A DNA stretch of 64,000 nt from Nocardioides alcanivorans (GCF_021555175.1 NZ_JAKGRW010000012.1:221464-285463), one strand, 5' to 3'; positions 22,380 to 33,784 are shown, counted from the first letter of the stretch. Numbers and translations: made by a program. Notes: generated by a model from the sequence alone, not told the origin.

Positions 22380-23263
22380 TCAGGAACCCGGCTCGGGGCG
22401 AGTCGCGTGCCCACCGAACTGGGCACGCATCGCGGCAATCGCCTTCATGGCGGGGGAGTCGTCCTGACGGGAGACGAAGCGGGCGAAGAGCGCCGCGGTG
22501 ATCGCCGGGACGGGTACGGCGTTGTCGATCGCGGCCTCGACGGTCCACCTGCCCTCACCCGAGTCGTCGGCGTAGCCGGCGATGCTTGCCAGACCGGGAT
22601 CCTGCTCCAGGGCGTCGGTGAAGAGATCGAGCAACCAGGACCGGATGACGGTGCCCTCGCGCCAGGAGTCGAAGACCTCGGTGACGTTGTCGACGAGGTC
22701 GACCTTCTCGAGCAGCTCCCAGCCCTCGGCGTAGGCCTGCATCAGCGCGTATTCGATGCCGTTGTGGACCATCTTGGAGAAGTGCCCGGCCCCGACCTTG
22801 CCCGCATGCACGGCGCCGCGTTCACCTTCTGGCTTGAGCGCGTCGAAGACCGGTTGGGCGTGGGCGACATGGGCCGAGTCGCCGCCGTACATCAGTGCGT
22901 AACCGTTGTCGAGGCCCCACACACCGCCGGAGACGCCGCAGTCGACGAAGCCGATGCCGTGCTCGGCCAGCAGCTCGGCATGGCGGATGTCGTCGGTCCA
23001 CCGTGAGTTGCCGCCGTCGACCACCAGGTCACCCGGGTCGAGGAGGTCGCCGAGCGCGATGACCGTGTCGTGGGTGGGGAGCCGGCCGGCACCATCAGCC
23101 AGAGCAGACGGGGCGTGGGCACGGCCGCCACCAGGGCCTCCAGGCTCGCGACGTCGCTCACCTCGGGGGAGCGGTCGAAGCCCGTCACCGTGAGTCCGGC
23201 GCGACGCAGCCGTTCGCGCATGTTGCCGCCCATCTTGCCCAGTCCGATCAGGCCGATGTGCAT
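22380..23263 (-). CDS. gnd: 6-phosphogluconate dehydrogenase, short NAD-type (one frameshift as sequenced)
   Basis: The enzyme oxidatively decarboxylates 6-phosphogluconate to ribulose 5-phosphate. The N-terminus [15 protein letters not shown] holds the dinucleotide fold. [20 protein letters not shown] and KMVHNGIEY are substrate-site motifs. At about 294 residues it is the short form found between dnaN and recF in actinobacteria. The frame breaks at the GGGG run 23076-23079; one added base gives [15 protein letters not shown] and a continuous protein. It lies 26 bases downstream of dnaN. Confidence 0.9.
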
Positions 23264-23289
23264 GGCAGTCTCCCGGTGGGGTCGAGCGG

Positions 23290-24432
23290 TCAGGACAGCA
23301 GGCGGCGCGGCATCAACAGGTAGCGGAACCCGGCAGCGGTGGTGTCGCCCTCCGTGGCGATGCCGCGCATCACCACGGGCTTCGAGGCCTGGGTGAAGGC
23401 AAGCTCGACGACCGGTTCCTCGATGGCGCCCAGGCCGTCGAGGAGGAAGGTCGGGTTGAAGCCGGTCGTGATGTCGTCGCCGTTGATGTTGGCCTCGATC
23501 GACTCGCTGGCCTGCGCCTCGTCGCCGGAACCCGCGTCAAGGGTCAACACGCCGTCGGAGAAGGCGAGCTGGACCGCGGTGTTGCGGTCGGCGACCAGGG
23601 AGACACGCTTGACCGTGCTGATGAGCGATTCGCGGTCGACGGTCGCCGTGGTCGCGTGCTCGGCGGGGAAGAGACTGCGGACCTTGGGGAACTCGCCGTC
23701 CAGCAACCGGGTCGTCGTACGCCGGGTGCCACCGGGAGCGATGCCCTCGAAGCCGATGATGCCGTCGCCGGAGCCGCTGGCCGAGAGCGCGATGGTGATC
23801 TCGCTTCCGGACGTCATCGATTTGGCGGTGTCGGCCAGGACCTTGGCCGGCACCAGCGCGGCGACGGTCTCGTCGGGGGTGCGGGGGTTCCACGGGATCT
23901 CGCGCAGCGAGAGGCGGAAACGGTCGGTGGCGAGCAGGGCGATCGAGGAACCCTCGATCTCGATGCGGACACCGGTGAGCACCGGAAGCATGTCGTCGCG
24001 GCCGGCGGCGGTGACGGCCTGGCCGACCGCGCGGGAGAAGACGTCACTGGAGACGGTGCCGGTGGCCGACGGCATGTCGGGCAGCGCGGGGTATTCGTCG
24101 ACCGGCATCTTCTGGAGGCTGAAGCGTGCCGACCCGCAGGTGAGCGAGATGCGCGTGTCTTCGTCAGAGATCTCAACGGGCTTGTTGGGCAGGCTGCGAC
24201 AGATGTCGGCGAGCAGGCGGCCGGAGACCAGCACCTTGCCCTCGTCGGAGACCTCTGCCGAGAGCTCCGCGCGAGCGGAGGTCTCGTAGTCGAAGGTGGA
24301 GAGCACGAGCCCGGAGTCGCTGGCCTCGATCAGGAGTCCGGCCAGGACAGGGGCGCTAGGACGAACCGGCAGGCTGCGGGCAGCCCAGGCAACGGCATCG
24401 GTGAGCACGTCTCGCTCGACGCGGAACTTCAC
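23290..24432 (-). CDS. dnaN: DNA polymerase III beta sliding clamp
   Basis: The 380-residue clamp is intact and tethers the polymerase to DNA. It starts MKFRVERDVLTDAVAWAAR and shows three clamp repeats. PVLTGVRIEIEG and LLATDRFRLSLREI lie in domain 2. The C-terminus ends in the family-typical YLLMPRRLLS-like YLLMPRR. It follows the dnaN-dnaA intergenic origin region and heads the dnaN-gnd-recF-dciA run. Confidence 0.97.
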   Translation of the reverse strand: MKFRVERDVLTDAVAWAARSLPVRPSAPVLAGLLIEASDSGLVLSTFDYETSARAELSAEVSDEGKVLVSGRLLADICRSLPNKPVEISDEDTRISLTCGSARFSLQKMPVDEYPALPDMPSATGTVSSDVFSRAVGQAVTAAGRDDMLPVLTGVRIEIEGSSIALLATDRFRLSLREIPWNPRTPDETVAALVPAKVLADTAKSMTSGSEITIALSASGSGDGIIGFEGIAPGGTRRTTTRLLDGEFPKVRSLFPAEHATTATVDRESLISTVKRVSLVADRNTAVQLAFSDGVLTLDAGSGDEAQASESIEANINGDDITTGFNPTFLLDGLGAIEEPVVELAFTQASKPVVMRGIATEGDTTAAGFRYLLMPRRLLS

Positions 24433-24897
24433 GTAACTCTTCCTCCATGCGCGCAGTGACCGGCGGTCGGGAATGACACGTCCGGACCCAGCATCCTGCC
24501 ATGCACCAAACCTTCCGGGGAGGCCCGGGTGAGATCAGTTGCTTGTCATTCGCCTCGGAGCCTGGGGGATCGGGGCGGTCGTCCACAGGCAGCAGGCCGG
24601 ACCAAGCGTTTGTGGGCATCGGGAGCATCAATTGAGTTCATCGTTGTCATAGGAGCTGTGGAAGCTGTGGACAACTCTCGTTCGTGCTGGTCGTGCTGGA
24701 AATTGCTGTGCACAGGGGGTGTGCACTCGGATGTGGTGTCACCAGGTTGGGGTGTGCAGACCACGGTCTCCGAATCACAACTTCGCAGCGATCCCACAAC
24801 TCACTCATTTGTAATTCGGACCCGAGGAGCTGGCTTCTCCACAGAGGAACTTGTGGTTTTGGAGCCCTCTCCTGGTCGCGAAGGGTCGGCTCTCCTG

Positions 24898-25145
24898 GTC
24901 TCGACAAGCTCGACCAACGGACTGTCGTCGGGCGAGCCGGACTGTCGTTGCTCGAGCCTGGACTCCCGTTGGTCGAGCGGACTCCCGTTGGTCGAGCGGA
25001 CTCCCGTTGGTCGAGCGGACTCCCGTTGGTCGAGCTTGTCGAGACCACCCCGAGCGCGTTGCTCGAGCGGGCCGCCGCTGGTCGAGCTTGTCGAGACCAC
25101 GATCTGCCTAGCGCAAGTCGCCGTTGGTCGAGCTTGTCGAGACCT
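24898..25145. repeat. Dispersed GGTCGAGCTTGTCGAGACC-type repeats in the origin region
   Basis: The near-palindrome GGTCGAGCTTGTCGAGACC occurs at about 24898-24917 (complement orientation), 25028-25047, 25082-25100 and 25126-25144, with spacers of variable sequence. Related motifs lie at 21107-21142 within dciA and degenerate ones at 13809-13830. Such repeats are widespread in Nocardioides-like genomes; the function is unknown. Confidence 0.75.
24960..25035. repeat. Four perfect 19-bp tandem repeats
   Basis: The unit GGACTCCCGTTGGTCGAGC is repeated four times head to tail without spacers (24960, 24979, 24998, 25017). Each unit contains the GTTGGTCGAGC half of the dispersed palindrome. The array probably grew from that repeat by slippage. 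Confidence 0.9.
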
Positions 25146-25165
25146 CCCGCCGGCGCTGAACAGCG

Positions 25166-26590
25166 TCAGTTCTGGCGTGCCTGCATCTTGATGCGGTTCG
25201 TCAGCTCGGTGACCTGGTTGTAGACCGAACGCCGTTCGGCGAGCAGCTGGTTGATCTTGCGCTGCGCATACATGACCGTCGTGTGGTCGCGGTTGCCGAA
25301 CTGGGCGCCGATCTTGGGCAGCGAGAGGTCGGTGAGCTCGCGGCAGAGATACATGGCGATCTGGCGGCCCTGCACGAGGTGCCGGCCACGGCTGGGCCCG
25401 GTGAGCTCCTCGATCGAGACGCCGAAGTAGGCGGCGGTCTGCGCGATGATCGATGCGGCGGTGATCTCGGGCTCGCCGCCCTCGGGGATCAGATCCTTGA
25501 GGACGATCTCGGCGAGAGTCAGGTCGACGTCCTGACGGTTCAGGCTCGCGAAGGCAGTGACCCGGATCAGCGCGCCCTCGAGCTCGCGGATGTTGGTGTG
25601 GATCTTCGAGGCGATGAACTCGAGCACCTCGGGCGGCGCAGTCATCCGTTCCATCGCCGCCTTCTTGCGGAGGATCGCGATGCGCGTCTCGAGGTCGGGT
25701 GGCTGGACGTCGGTGATCAGCCCCCACTCGAACCGGCTCCGCAGGCGGTCCTCCAACGCCTCGAGCCGCTTGGGTGCGCGGTCGGAGGTGAGGACGATCT
25801 GCTTGTTGGCGTTGTGGAGCGCGTTGAAGGTGTGGAAGAACTCCTCCTGCGTCTGCGTCTTTCCCTCGAGGAACTGGATGTCGTCGATGAGGAGGACGTC
25901 GACGTCGCGGTAGCGCCGCTGGAAGGTCTCGGGGCGCTTGTCCTTGATCGCGTTGATGAACTCGTTCGTGAACTCTTCACTGGAGACGTAGCGGACCTTG
26001 ATGCCGCGGAAGAGGGAACGCACGTAGTGCCCGACCGCGTGGAGCAGGTGGGTCTTGCCGAGTCCGGAGTCTCCGTAGATGAGGAGTGGGTTGTAGGCCT
26101 TGCCCGGTGATTCGGCGACGGCTACGGCTGCCGCGTGCGGGAAGCGGTTGCTCGAGCCGATGACGAAGGTCTCGAACGTGTACTTGGGGTTGAGACGAGT
26201 CTCCAAGGCAGGGGGCTGCGACCCTGAGTTCTTTGTCGACATATCAACATGTCGGTTTGTCTGCTCAGGTGCCGGCTCCGGTTCGACCTCGGGAGTGCGC
26301 GGCTCCTCCTCGACCTCGACGCCGATGCCCTCATCGAGCTGTGGGTTGACCGTCACCGCGATGCGGATCTGTTGGCCGAAGGACTCGGTGAGTGAGTCCT
26401 CGAGGCGAGTGCGTAGCCGACCTTCGAGTTGGGACCGGGTGAACTCGTTGGGGACAGCGATGATCGCGGTGTTCTCGTGGAGCGTGACCGGCTCACTGGC
26501 ACGCAGCCAGGCGCGTTGGTTGGGCTGCAGGTCATCGACCAAGGATCGCCACACCTGGTGCAGGTCGGGTTGGTCCTCTGAAGCAGCCAC
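25166..26590 (-). CDS. dnaA: Chromosomal replication initiator DnaA
   Basis: The 474-residue initiator is intact. Domain I is [18 protein letters not shown], followed by an acidic linker (about 85-120). The AAA+ domain has Walker [15 protein letters not shown], Walker [14 protein letters not shown] and the arginine-finger region [10 protein letters not shown]. The C-terminal DNA-binding signature is [14 protein letters not shown]. It binds DnaA boxes and opens oriC. The GTG at 26590 is used. Box-like sites at 26612-26849 in its upstream region suggest autoregulation. Confidence 0.98.
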   Translation of the reverse strand: MAASEDQPDLHQVWRSLVDDLQPNQRAWLRASEPVTLHENTAIIAVPNEFTRSQLEGRLRTRLEDSLTESFGQQIRIAVTVNPQLDEGIGVEVEEEPRTPEVEPEPAPEQTNRHVDMSTKNSGSQPPALETRLNPKYTFETFVIGSSNRFPHAAAVAVAESPGKAYNPLLIYGDSGLGKTHLLHAVGHYVRSLFRGIKVRYVSSEEFTNEFINAIKDKRPETFQRRYRDVDVLLIDDIQFLEGKTQTQEEFFHTFNALHNANKQIVLTSDRAPKRLEALEDRLRSRFEWGLITDVQPPDLETRIAILRKKAAMERMTAPPEVLEFIASKIHTNIRELEGALIRVTAFASLNRQDVDLTLAEIVLKDLIPEGGEPEITAASIIAQTAAYFGVSIEELTGPSRGRHLVQGRQIAMYLCRELTDLSLPKIGAQFGNRDHTTVMYAQRKINQLLAERRSVYNQVTELTNRIKMQARQN

Positions 26591-27049
26591 GATGGTCCTT
26601 CCGAAATTAATTGATCCACAACTTTCTCCACAGGCTGTGCATCATTCATCCAAGTGGTGGAGATCACCTTTCTCCGGACCGCGAGCGACTGCCCAAGATC
26701 TGGCATTCTCGCAGGTCAGAGGATGAATCCCTACTCCTTCCGCCAGCGTTCTCGGCGTCGGGCGAAGGCTCCTCAACGAGGCTGTCCACAGGGTGTGGAG
26801 AGGCTGAACCTAACGCGCTGCCGCCCCTGGGATCAACCCGTCATCCACAGGTTCGGTGCTCGTGGGTTTGACCCCCTCTTCCCGGGCCACGTACCGTTGC
26901 AAGGTCTGCGTCGGTGTCGACCGGTGCCGCATGCCCATGAAACCCCTCAGGGGCGTCCTGGTCGGGCGGTGCCAGCCGAAGGCTGTTGCCCCAGTTCCGG
27001 GCATCGCGTGGGCATCCCTGCAGGAACCAACCAGCCGAAAGAGCAAGCC
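26591..27049. promoter_or_regulatory. dnaA-rpmH intergenic region with DnaA-box cluster
   Basis: Divergent promoters for dnaA and rpmH must lie here. DnaA-box-like 9-mers are at 26612-26620 (TGATCCACA), 26624-26632 (TTCTCCACA), 26782-26790 (CTGTCCACA), 26794-26802 (complement CTCTCCACA) and 26841-26849 (TCATCCACA). Five within 240 bp is well above chance in GC-rich DNA. They may form part of the origin or an autoregulatory array. Confidence 0.6.
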
Positions 27050-27187
27050 GTGAGCAAGCGTACGTACCAGCCGAACAACCGCCGCCGTCACAAGGTGCAC
27101 GGTTTCCGTCTTCGCATGCGCACCCGCGCCGGCCGCGCGATCCTCGCGGCTCGCCGCCGCAAGGGTCGCCAGAAGCTCGCCGTCTGA
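27050..27187 (+). CDS. rpmH: Ribosomal protein bL34
   Basis: The 45-residue large-subunit protein has the invariant pattern [34 protein letters not shown] and KGRQKL. The GTG at 27050 is the family-typical start. It is the first gene of the rpmH-rnpA-yidD-yidC-jag-rsmG run. Confidence 0.97.
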   Translation: MSKRTYQPNNRRRHKVHGFRLRMRTRAGRAILAARRRKGRQKLAV

Positions 27188-27212
27188 GTTCACAGACGGC
27201 GCCTGCGCGGCC

Positions 27213-27548
27213 TTGCTACCCAAGCGTTCCAGGCTGCACACCGCCCACGAATTTCGGGCGGTGACTCGTCAGGGTCGGCGAGCCGGCTCCGCGACCTTGG
27301 TCGCGCACCTGTTGGTGGATCCCGACGGCGGCCCTCGCCGTGCAGGCTTCGTGGTGAGCCGAGCGGTGGGAAACTCCGTGGTCCGCAATCGCGTGCGGCG
27401 TCGACTTCGTCATCTGGTCCGGGAGCACCTGTCGGTGCTCCCGGATTCTGGCATGCTCGTGGTCCGTGCGCTGCCAGCGTCCGCTGCTGCGACCTCTGTC
27501 CAGCTCGAGGCTGACCTCCTGAAGGCCATCGGCCGGGTCACCTCATGA
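27213..27548 (+). CDS. rnpA: Ribonuclease P protein component
   Basis: The 111-residue protein partner of RNase P matures tRNA 5' ends. It begins [20 protein letters not shown] and carries the RNR signature [22 protein letters not shown] start at 27213 fits the family start (LPxxxRL). The gene lies 25 bases after rpmH and overlaps yidD by ATGA. Confidence 0.95.
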   Translation: MLPKRSRLHTAHEFRAVTRQGRRAGSATLVAHLLVDPDGGPRRAGFVVSRAVGNSVVRNRVRRRLRHLVREHLSVLPDSGMLVVRALPASAAATSVQLEADLLKAIGRVTS

Positions 27549-27805
27549 AGTACGACCCGCTCCGCTGGCTGCTCATCGGCTTCCTCCGGCTCTACCGGTT
27601 GCTCATCAGCCCGCTCTACGGCCAGGTCTGCCGCTACCACCCCAGTTGTTCGTACTACGCCCTCGAGGCCGTCACGGTCCACGGCAGCATCCGCGGTGGT
27701 TGGCTCGCCGTACGCCGCCTGGGACGCTGTCACCCGTGGGCGGCCGGGGGTTATGACCCGGTACCCCCTTCCCGCCGTACGCCCGCCCCCTCACAAGGAG
27801 CATGA
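27545..27805 (+). CDS. yidD: Membrane protein insertion efficiency factor YidD
   Basis: The 86-residue peripheral membrane protein assists YidC insertion. Diagnostic motifs are [26 protein letters not shown] (seen from residue 18) and [18 protein letters not shown]. The ATGA overlap with rnpA and the abutting yidC start show coupling. It is full length for the family. Confidence 0.95.
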   Translation: MKYDPLRWLLIGFLRLYRLLISPLYGQVCRYHPSCSYYALEAVTVHGSIRGGWLAVRRLGRCHPWAAGGYDPVPPSRRTPAPSQGA

Positions 27806-28753
27806 GTGTCCTTCTTCAGTGCCATCGGCAGCTTCATCATGCAGCCCCTCTACTACGCGGTCTCCGCCGTACTGGTCGGCTTCCACAACGTCATCGGGCT
27901 GGTCCTCGACCCGGCTTCCGGAGCTGCGTGGGCACTGTCCATCGTCGGTCTCACCATCGTGATCCGGGCGGCGCTGATTCCGCTCTTCGTGAAGCAGATC
28001 AAGGCGTCACGCAACATGCAGATGTTGCAGCCGCAGGTCAAGGAACTGCAGAAGCGCTACGGCCATGATCGGGAGAAGCTCGCCCAGGAGACGATGGCGC
28101 TCTACAAGGAGGCGGGCACCAACCCCTTCGCCTCCTGCCTGCCGATCCTCTTGCAGATGCCGATCTTCCTCTCGCTCTTCCGGCTCCTCGACCAGGCCGC
28201 GAAGAACCAGGAAGGTCGCGGCATCCTCAGCGACGAGCGGGCGACGGAGTTCGCGCACTCGGAGCTCTTCGGCGTGCAGATCTCCAAGACCTTCATCGGC
28301 GCTGACGGCGACCACGGCGTCCAGATCATGGCGCTGGTCTTCGTGCTGGCGATGCTCGTCACCACCTTCACCACCCAGCGCCAGCTGATGACGAAGAACA
28401 TGCCTGCGTCGGCGATGACCGGGCCGTATGCGCAGCAGCAGAAGATCATGCTCTACGTGCTGCCGGTCGTCTTCGCTGTCGGTGGTGTCGCCTTCCCGAT
28501 CGGTGTCCTCATCTACTGGACGGTCTCCAACCTGTGGACCATGGGCCAGCAGTTCTATGTGATCCGCCGCAACCCTGCGCCGGGCACGCCGGCCCACAAG
28601 GCCAAGGAGGAGCGCGAGCGCCGCAAGGGCAAGCTCCCCGCCTCGGACGACACCGTCACCGGCACTGTGGTTGACGAGCCGCCGACGCACCAGCGCGTGC
28701 AGCCGAAGCGGCAGTCGAAGAGCCAGCGCAAGAACCCCAAGAAGCGGTCCTGA
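27806..28753 (+). CDS. yidC: Membrane protein insertase YidC/Oxa1
   Basis: The 315-residue insertase has an N-terminal signal-anchor (FIMQPLYYAVSAVLVGFHNV), the hydrophilic groove helix ALIPLFVKQIKASRNMQ with the conserved Arg, the cytoplasmic hairpin (VKELQKRYGHDREKL), and further membrane helices (LQMPIFLSLFRLL, VLAMLVTTFTTQRQL, VLPVVFAVGGVAFPIGVLIYW). A basic, disordered C-tail ends QRKNPKKRS. The GTG at 27806 directly follows the yidD stop. Confidence 0.96.
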   Translation: MSFFSAIGSFIMQPLYYAVSAVLVGFHNVIGLVLDPASGAAWALSIVGLTIVIRAALIPLFVKQIKASRNMQMLQPQVKELQKRYGHDREKLAQETMALYKEAGTNPFASCLPILLQMPIFLSLFRLLDQAAKNQEGRGILSDERATEFAHSELFGVQISKTFIGADGDHGVQIMALVFVLAMLVTTFTTQRQLMTKNMPASAMTGPYAQQQKIMLYVLPVVFAVGGVAFPIGVLIYWTVSNLWTMGQQFYVIRRNPAPGTPAHKAKEERERRKGKLPASDDTVTGTVVDEPPTHQRVQPKRQSKSQRKNPKKRS

Positions 28754-28800
28754 CCGCCCCACCTTTTCCTTTCCCTGCTCAACCCCCAGGAGTTCCACCC

Positions 28801-30034
<1,234 letters not shown>

Positions 30035-30052
30035 TCGGCGCGGCGGTGGGAG

Positions 30053-30116
30053 TTATCCACCGGTCCGGTTGAACTGCTCAGGCGGGTCATCCACAGAAAC
30101 ACCAGGTTCATCCACA
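30053..30116. promoter_or_regulatory. Three DnaA-box-like sites upstream of parA
   Basis: TTATCCACC (30053-30061), TCATCCACA (30087-30095) and TCATCCACA (30108-30116) each match the TTATCCACA consensus at 8 of 9 bases. They are in the same orientation within 64 bp just before parA. They may couple partition gene expression to DnaA. Confidence 0.55.
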
Positions 30117-30130
30117 GGAAGAGGCTCAGC

Positions 30131-31101
30131 GTGGTTTCACGTGAAACATCGCCCGAAGGGACGTTCCGCGTCCGAACAGCAGGCGATCTGGCGCAGAACC
30201 CCGAGCACTACGCGGATGAGCTCACTCCCTGGCCAAGGCCGCCGAGCACACCGTGCTGGCTCGCTCTGCGCCTCGGGTCAGCAGCCAGCGCCCGGATGCC
30301 ACCAGGATCATGGTGGTCGCCAACCAGAAGGGCGGCGTCGGCAAGACGACGTCGTCGGTGAACCTCGCCGTGGGCCTTGCTCAGCTGGGCCAGAAGGTCC
30401 TGCTCATCGACCTGGACCCCCAAGGCAACGCCTCCACGGCGCTGTCGATCGAGCACCACCGCGGTACGCCGTCGACCTACGACATGCTCGTCGACGGTCA
30501 GCCGCTGGGCGACGTCATGCACGAGAGCCCGGAGCACCCCAACCTGCGGGTCGTACCGGCGACGATCGATCTCGCTGGCGCGGAGATCGAGCTCGTCTCC
30601 GTGGTGGCGCGCGAGAGCCGCCTCGACAAGGCGATCAAGGCGCATCCATTCGTTGGTACCGCTGCTGAGGTGGGTGACGATCGTTTCGACTTCGTGATCA
30701 TCGACTGCCCGCCCTCGTTGGGACTGCTCACCCTGAACGCCTTGGTGGCCGGCCAGGAGATGGTCATCCCCATCCAGGCGGAGTACTACGCCCTGGAGGG
30801 GTTGGGCCAGCTCCTGGAGACGGTGGAGATGGTGAAGCAGCACCTCAACCAGCGGCTGACGGTCTCCACGATCCTGATCACGATGTATGACGGCCGGACG
30901 AAGCTCTCGCAGGGCGTCGCCGATGAAGTGCGAGAGCACTTCGGTGACACGGTTCTCAAGACCTCGATCCCTCGGAGTGTGCGTGTGTCCGAGGCACCGT
31001 CGTACGGACAGACAGTGATGACCTATGACCCGGGCTCGCCCGGTGCGCTCTGCTATCTCGAGGCCGCCCGGGAGATCGCCGCGAAGGGAGCCCCCGCATG
31101 A
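30131..31101 (+). CDS. parA: ParA chromosome partition ATPase (one frameshift as sequenced)
   Basis: The deviant Walker-type ATPase segregates origins with ParB. The signature Walker A is [16 protein letters not shown], switch II is [18 protein letters not shown], and the C-terminus has [18 protein letters not shown]. The N-terminal extension begins [20 protein letters not shown] from GTG 30131, inside a parS site. It joins the ATPase only if one C is added at 30227-30229 (giving [17 protein letters not shown]), making 323 residues. ParB follows with a 4-base ATGA overlap. Confidence 0.92.
30133..30148. promoter_or_regulatory. parS: parS site 2
   Basis: GGTTTCACGTGAAACA matches the parS consensus at 15 of 16 bases and lies within the first codons of parA. 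Confidence 0.9.
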
Positions 31102-32134
31102 GCCAGAAGCCTCAGCGACGCGGCCTGGGCCGCGGTCTCGGCGCACTGATCCCCACCGCTCCGGCGGAATCCCCGCTGAGGCTCCCGCGGCGTCCCCGAC
31201 GGCGTCGCAGGCGACTCCCAGCGCGCCTGTGGGTACCGATGAGCGCTCCTCTCGTGCCGCAGCGGCCGCCGGCGCCCCACAGGGCGACAACGCGGTGCAG
31301 CAGGCGTGTGAGGGCGTTGAGGGCTCGGCCTACTTCGCGGAGCTCCCAATCCTGCAGATCGTGCCCAACGCACGTCAGCCGCGGCAGGTCTTCGAGGAGG
31401 AGGCCATGGCGGAGCTGGTGCACTCGGTGCGCGAGATCGGCCTGTTGCAGCCCATCGTGGTGCGTAGGACCGGTGCTGAGACCTATGAGCTGATCATGGG
31501 TGAGCGGCGCTGGCGTGCCTCTCAAGAGGCCGGTCTCGAGTTCATCCCGGCCATCGTGCGCCAGACCGACGACAACGACATGCTCCGCGACGCGCTCCTG
31601 GAGAATCTGCACCGCTCGGAGCTCAATCCGCTGGAGGAGGCTGCAGCCTACGGCCAGCTGCTCGAGGACTTCGGCTGCACCCATGACGAGTTGGCGCAGC
31701 GCATCGGGCGCTCCCGGCCCCAGATCAGCAACACACTGCGCCTCCTGCGCCTCTCGCCTGCGGTCCAGCGCCGGGTGGCTGCGGGAGTGCTGTCGGCGGG
31801 TCACGCACGGGCTTTGCTGTCCGTTGACGACCCCGAGATGCAGGACCGGTTGGCTCAGCGCGTCGTCGCGGAGGGCATCTCGGTGCGCGGCTTGGAGGAG
31901 ATCGTCGCAGTGGGCGATCATGGCAAGAAGGCGCCGAAGCCGACCCGACGTACTCCCTCTGCCCCTGGTCTCAGTGAGTTGTCGGACCGCCTGGCCGACC
32001 GGTTCGAGACCAGGGTCAAGATCGACATGGGCAAGTCGAAGGGCAAGATCGTCGTTGAGTTCGCGACGGTCGACGATCTGCAGCGGATCATCGAGGTCAT
32101 GGATCCGCGCAACCGCAGCGACCGCCCGATCTGA
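31098..32134 (+). CDS. parB: ParB centromere-binding protein, CTPase (one frameshift as sequenced)
   Basis: ParB binds parS and spreads as a CTP-dependent clamp. The start [18 protein letters not shown] is the ParA-stimulating peptide typical of chromosomal ParB. The N domain has [24 protein letters not shown] (CTP site, GERRxRA) and [14 protein letters not shown]. The HTH is [16 protein letters not shown] and the C-terminal dimer domain ends the protein. One C missing at 31171-31174 separates the first 25 residues from the rest; restored length is 345. It is coupled to parA. Confidence 0.93.
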
Positions 32135-32516
32135 TCGACGCTGTTTGTCGACATAGAGACTTGTCGGCTTGATAACGGACAAATTGGGTGTAAGGTGCGC
32201 GGCACTGAGCCAATCCCAAGCCCAACGGCTGTGGTCCCGTTCGGTCCACATCGCTCAGAATCGCTCTCACGGAACCGCGTGAACCTTGTGCCGTCTGCTG
32301 GCATGATGAAATGATGGCACTGAAGGCCCCTTGTGGCCACGATCTGACTTACATCGATGTCATTCGCTCCCAGAGGGCCTGATAGGCCCTCAGGGGCCGT
32401 GCTTCTCGAGGTCGTGGACGGGCCTTCCGCGGGAGTTGTCGGCGACCGTGAAGTGGGTGCGAAAGGGCCGCTGGTTCCCGGTGTGGGATCGGATTCGGCA
32501 TGCCGCCACCCATTGA
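32135..32516. other. Post-parB intergenic stretch
   Basis: No gene is recognised. A sigma-70-like promoter may lie at 32169-32196 (TTGATA, 16 bp, TAAGGT) reading right, and a perfect 8-bp hairpin GAGGGCCTGATAGGCCCTC at 32373-32391 follows a 23-codon frame. An unrecognised small RNA or decayed gene is possible. Confidence 0.35.
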
Positions 32517-32532
32517 TGTTTCACGTGGAACG
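32517..32532. promoter_or_regulatory. parS: parS site 3 (variant)
   Basis: TGTTTCACGTGGAACG matches the parS palindrome at 14 of 16 bases; the change to GGAAC is common in actinobacterial parS sites. It lies 383 bp downstream of parB. Confidence 0.75.
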
Positions 32533-32723
32533 AACGACCGACGGGCACCGCAGTTGAGTTCCCGATAGTGGTGCGGCGAGGGGCGCGGTCGCCGTGGTCG
32601 TCACTGGCGTGTGCGCCGGACGTGGACGCGGTCACCGGGTGGTCCTTCGAGTCAACCTGCTACCGAATCCCCGGGGACCATCACGATGACCGCTCCGCAC
32701 GCTTTTGTCGACCCCAGCCGGTC

Positions 32724-33403
32724 TGGTTGGTGAAGCCCCTGTCCGAAGCCAGTCCTGATTTGATGCGCAGTCTGCTCCAGCCGATCAGCACCACCCTGCT
32801 CTGGGCCGACGCTGTTGTAGGTGCCGGGCACGGGTGGGTCACACTCGAGCGGGTCACTCAACGCAACGGCGAACGCCATCGCGATCTCGACACCCGCGTC
32901 GGCACCATCGACGTTGCGATCGCCAAGCTCCACTACGTCGCCGCATGGCAGCTCGAGCACCGCAAGCGTGCCGAGTCCGCCCTGATCACCGTCGTGGCCG
33001 ACTTCGACCTCGACTGCGGCCTGGCCGGAGTCCGCCCGGTCACCTCAGATGCCCACGCCGGACTGAGGGACGCGATCGCCGCGAACCTGCCCGGCGCGAC
33101 CTGGCAACGATGCCGCACTCACTACGCGGCCAACCTGGTGAGCGTGACACCGAAGTCGATGTGGCCAGCCGTCAAAGCGAGGCTGCACTCGGTCGACGAC
33201 CTGACGCTCCCGCGGTGCACGCCCCGTTTGACCGACTCCCGGACTACGTCGCTGGCAAGCTCCCCGACGTCGGTGAGTACCTCCACGGTGCCCGTGCCGA
33301 CAGCCTCGCCTTCGCCAACCTTCCCAAGGACATGTGGACCCAGAAAGCGATCGAGTTGCGGCCGTCAGACCAGGCTCCGAACGCGAGCTCAGCGACATGC
33401 TGA
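32724..33403 (+). pseudogene. IS256-family transposase remnant
   Basis: Pieces of a Mutator/IS256 transposase are readable: SEASPDLMRSLLQ, TQRNGERHRDLDTRVGTIDVAI, HRKRAESALITVVAD, then directly AGVRPVTSDAHAGLRDAIAA, GATWQRCRTHYAANLVS and TPKSMWPAVKARLHSV. A later frame gives FDRLPDYVAGKLPDVGEYL and PKDMWTQKAIE. The central part with the first catalytic Asp is deleted, frames shift at least once, and the C-terminus is lost, so it is dead. DNA from 33404 to 33680 shows nothing recognisable. Confidence 0.8.
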
Positions 33404-33680
33404 CGTCGGTCCTGCCGCCATGGATCCACGGCAGCACCGGCCGGGGCCGGCGCGAAGGGGATTGGCCACGCGGGACTCCGCGGCCGAGAACGTCGTACGC
33501 CGCGGCACCGATGCCGACGTCGCTGCCTTTGGCGTGGTTGGCACGATCAGCCGGGTCCCGGATCGCCCGGCGGTCCGTTGAGCAGCGTTGGTCCGCCCTG
33601 CGCTGCCGAGCAATCACGACACCTCGTGCCGGGTCACCCGAACGCGGGTTGACCGTCGAGTGCGGGATCTGGGGGACTGT

Positions 33681-33753
33681 GTCACGTTTTTGCATGCTTG
33701 GTGGCTGTGGCTACGCACACCAAGCTCCCATTTCCCCGCCCGGGCGGGGAATC
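33681..33753 (+). repeat. Two-hairpin GC-palindrome repeat, copy A
   Basis: This copy has the perfect 20-bp palindrome TTCCCCGCCCGGGCGGGGAA at 33732-33751. Next to it is a second hairpin with stem GCTTGGTG/CACCAAGC around a loop containing GTGGCTAC. The palindrome lies 33 bp downstream of the plsC stop (minus strand). Related copies are at 45016, 47036 and 54238. Confidence 0.9.
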
Positions 33754-33784
33754 CACAAGTCGACAAAGCGACTAAGCGACAAAC

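Larger units (their letters stand above)
24433..25165. other. Probable oriC region between dnaA and dnaN
   Basis: This is the usual actinobacterial origin position. DnaA-box-like 9-mers are seen at 24579-24587 (TCGTCCACA), 24666-24674 (complement TTGTCCACA, perfect for the high-GC consensus) and 24835-24843 (TTCTCCACA). A comparatively AT-rich patch lies at about 24780-24830. The dnaA-proximal half (24890-25145) is filled with dispersed and tandem repeats rather than boxes. The true origin may also use the box cluster upstream of dnaA. Confidence 0.65.

Noticed and set aside
24960..25035. CRISPR-like array in the origin region
   Set aside because: The four 19-bp units abut without spacers and no cas gene is present; it is a simple tandem repeat.
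33404..33680. Possible continuation of the IS256 remnant or a new small gene
   Set aside because: Several open frames exist but none shows transposase C-terminal motifs or other family signals.
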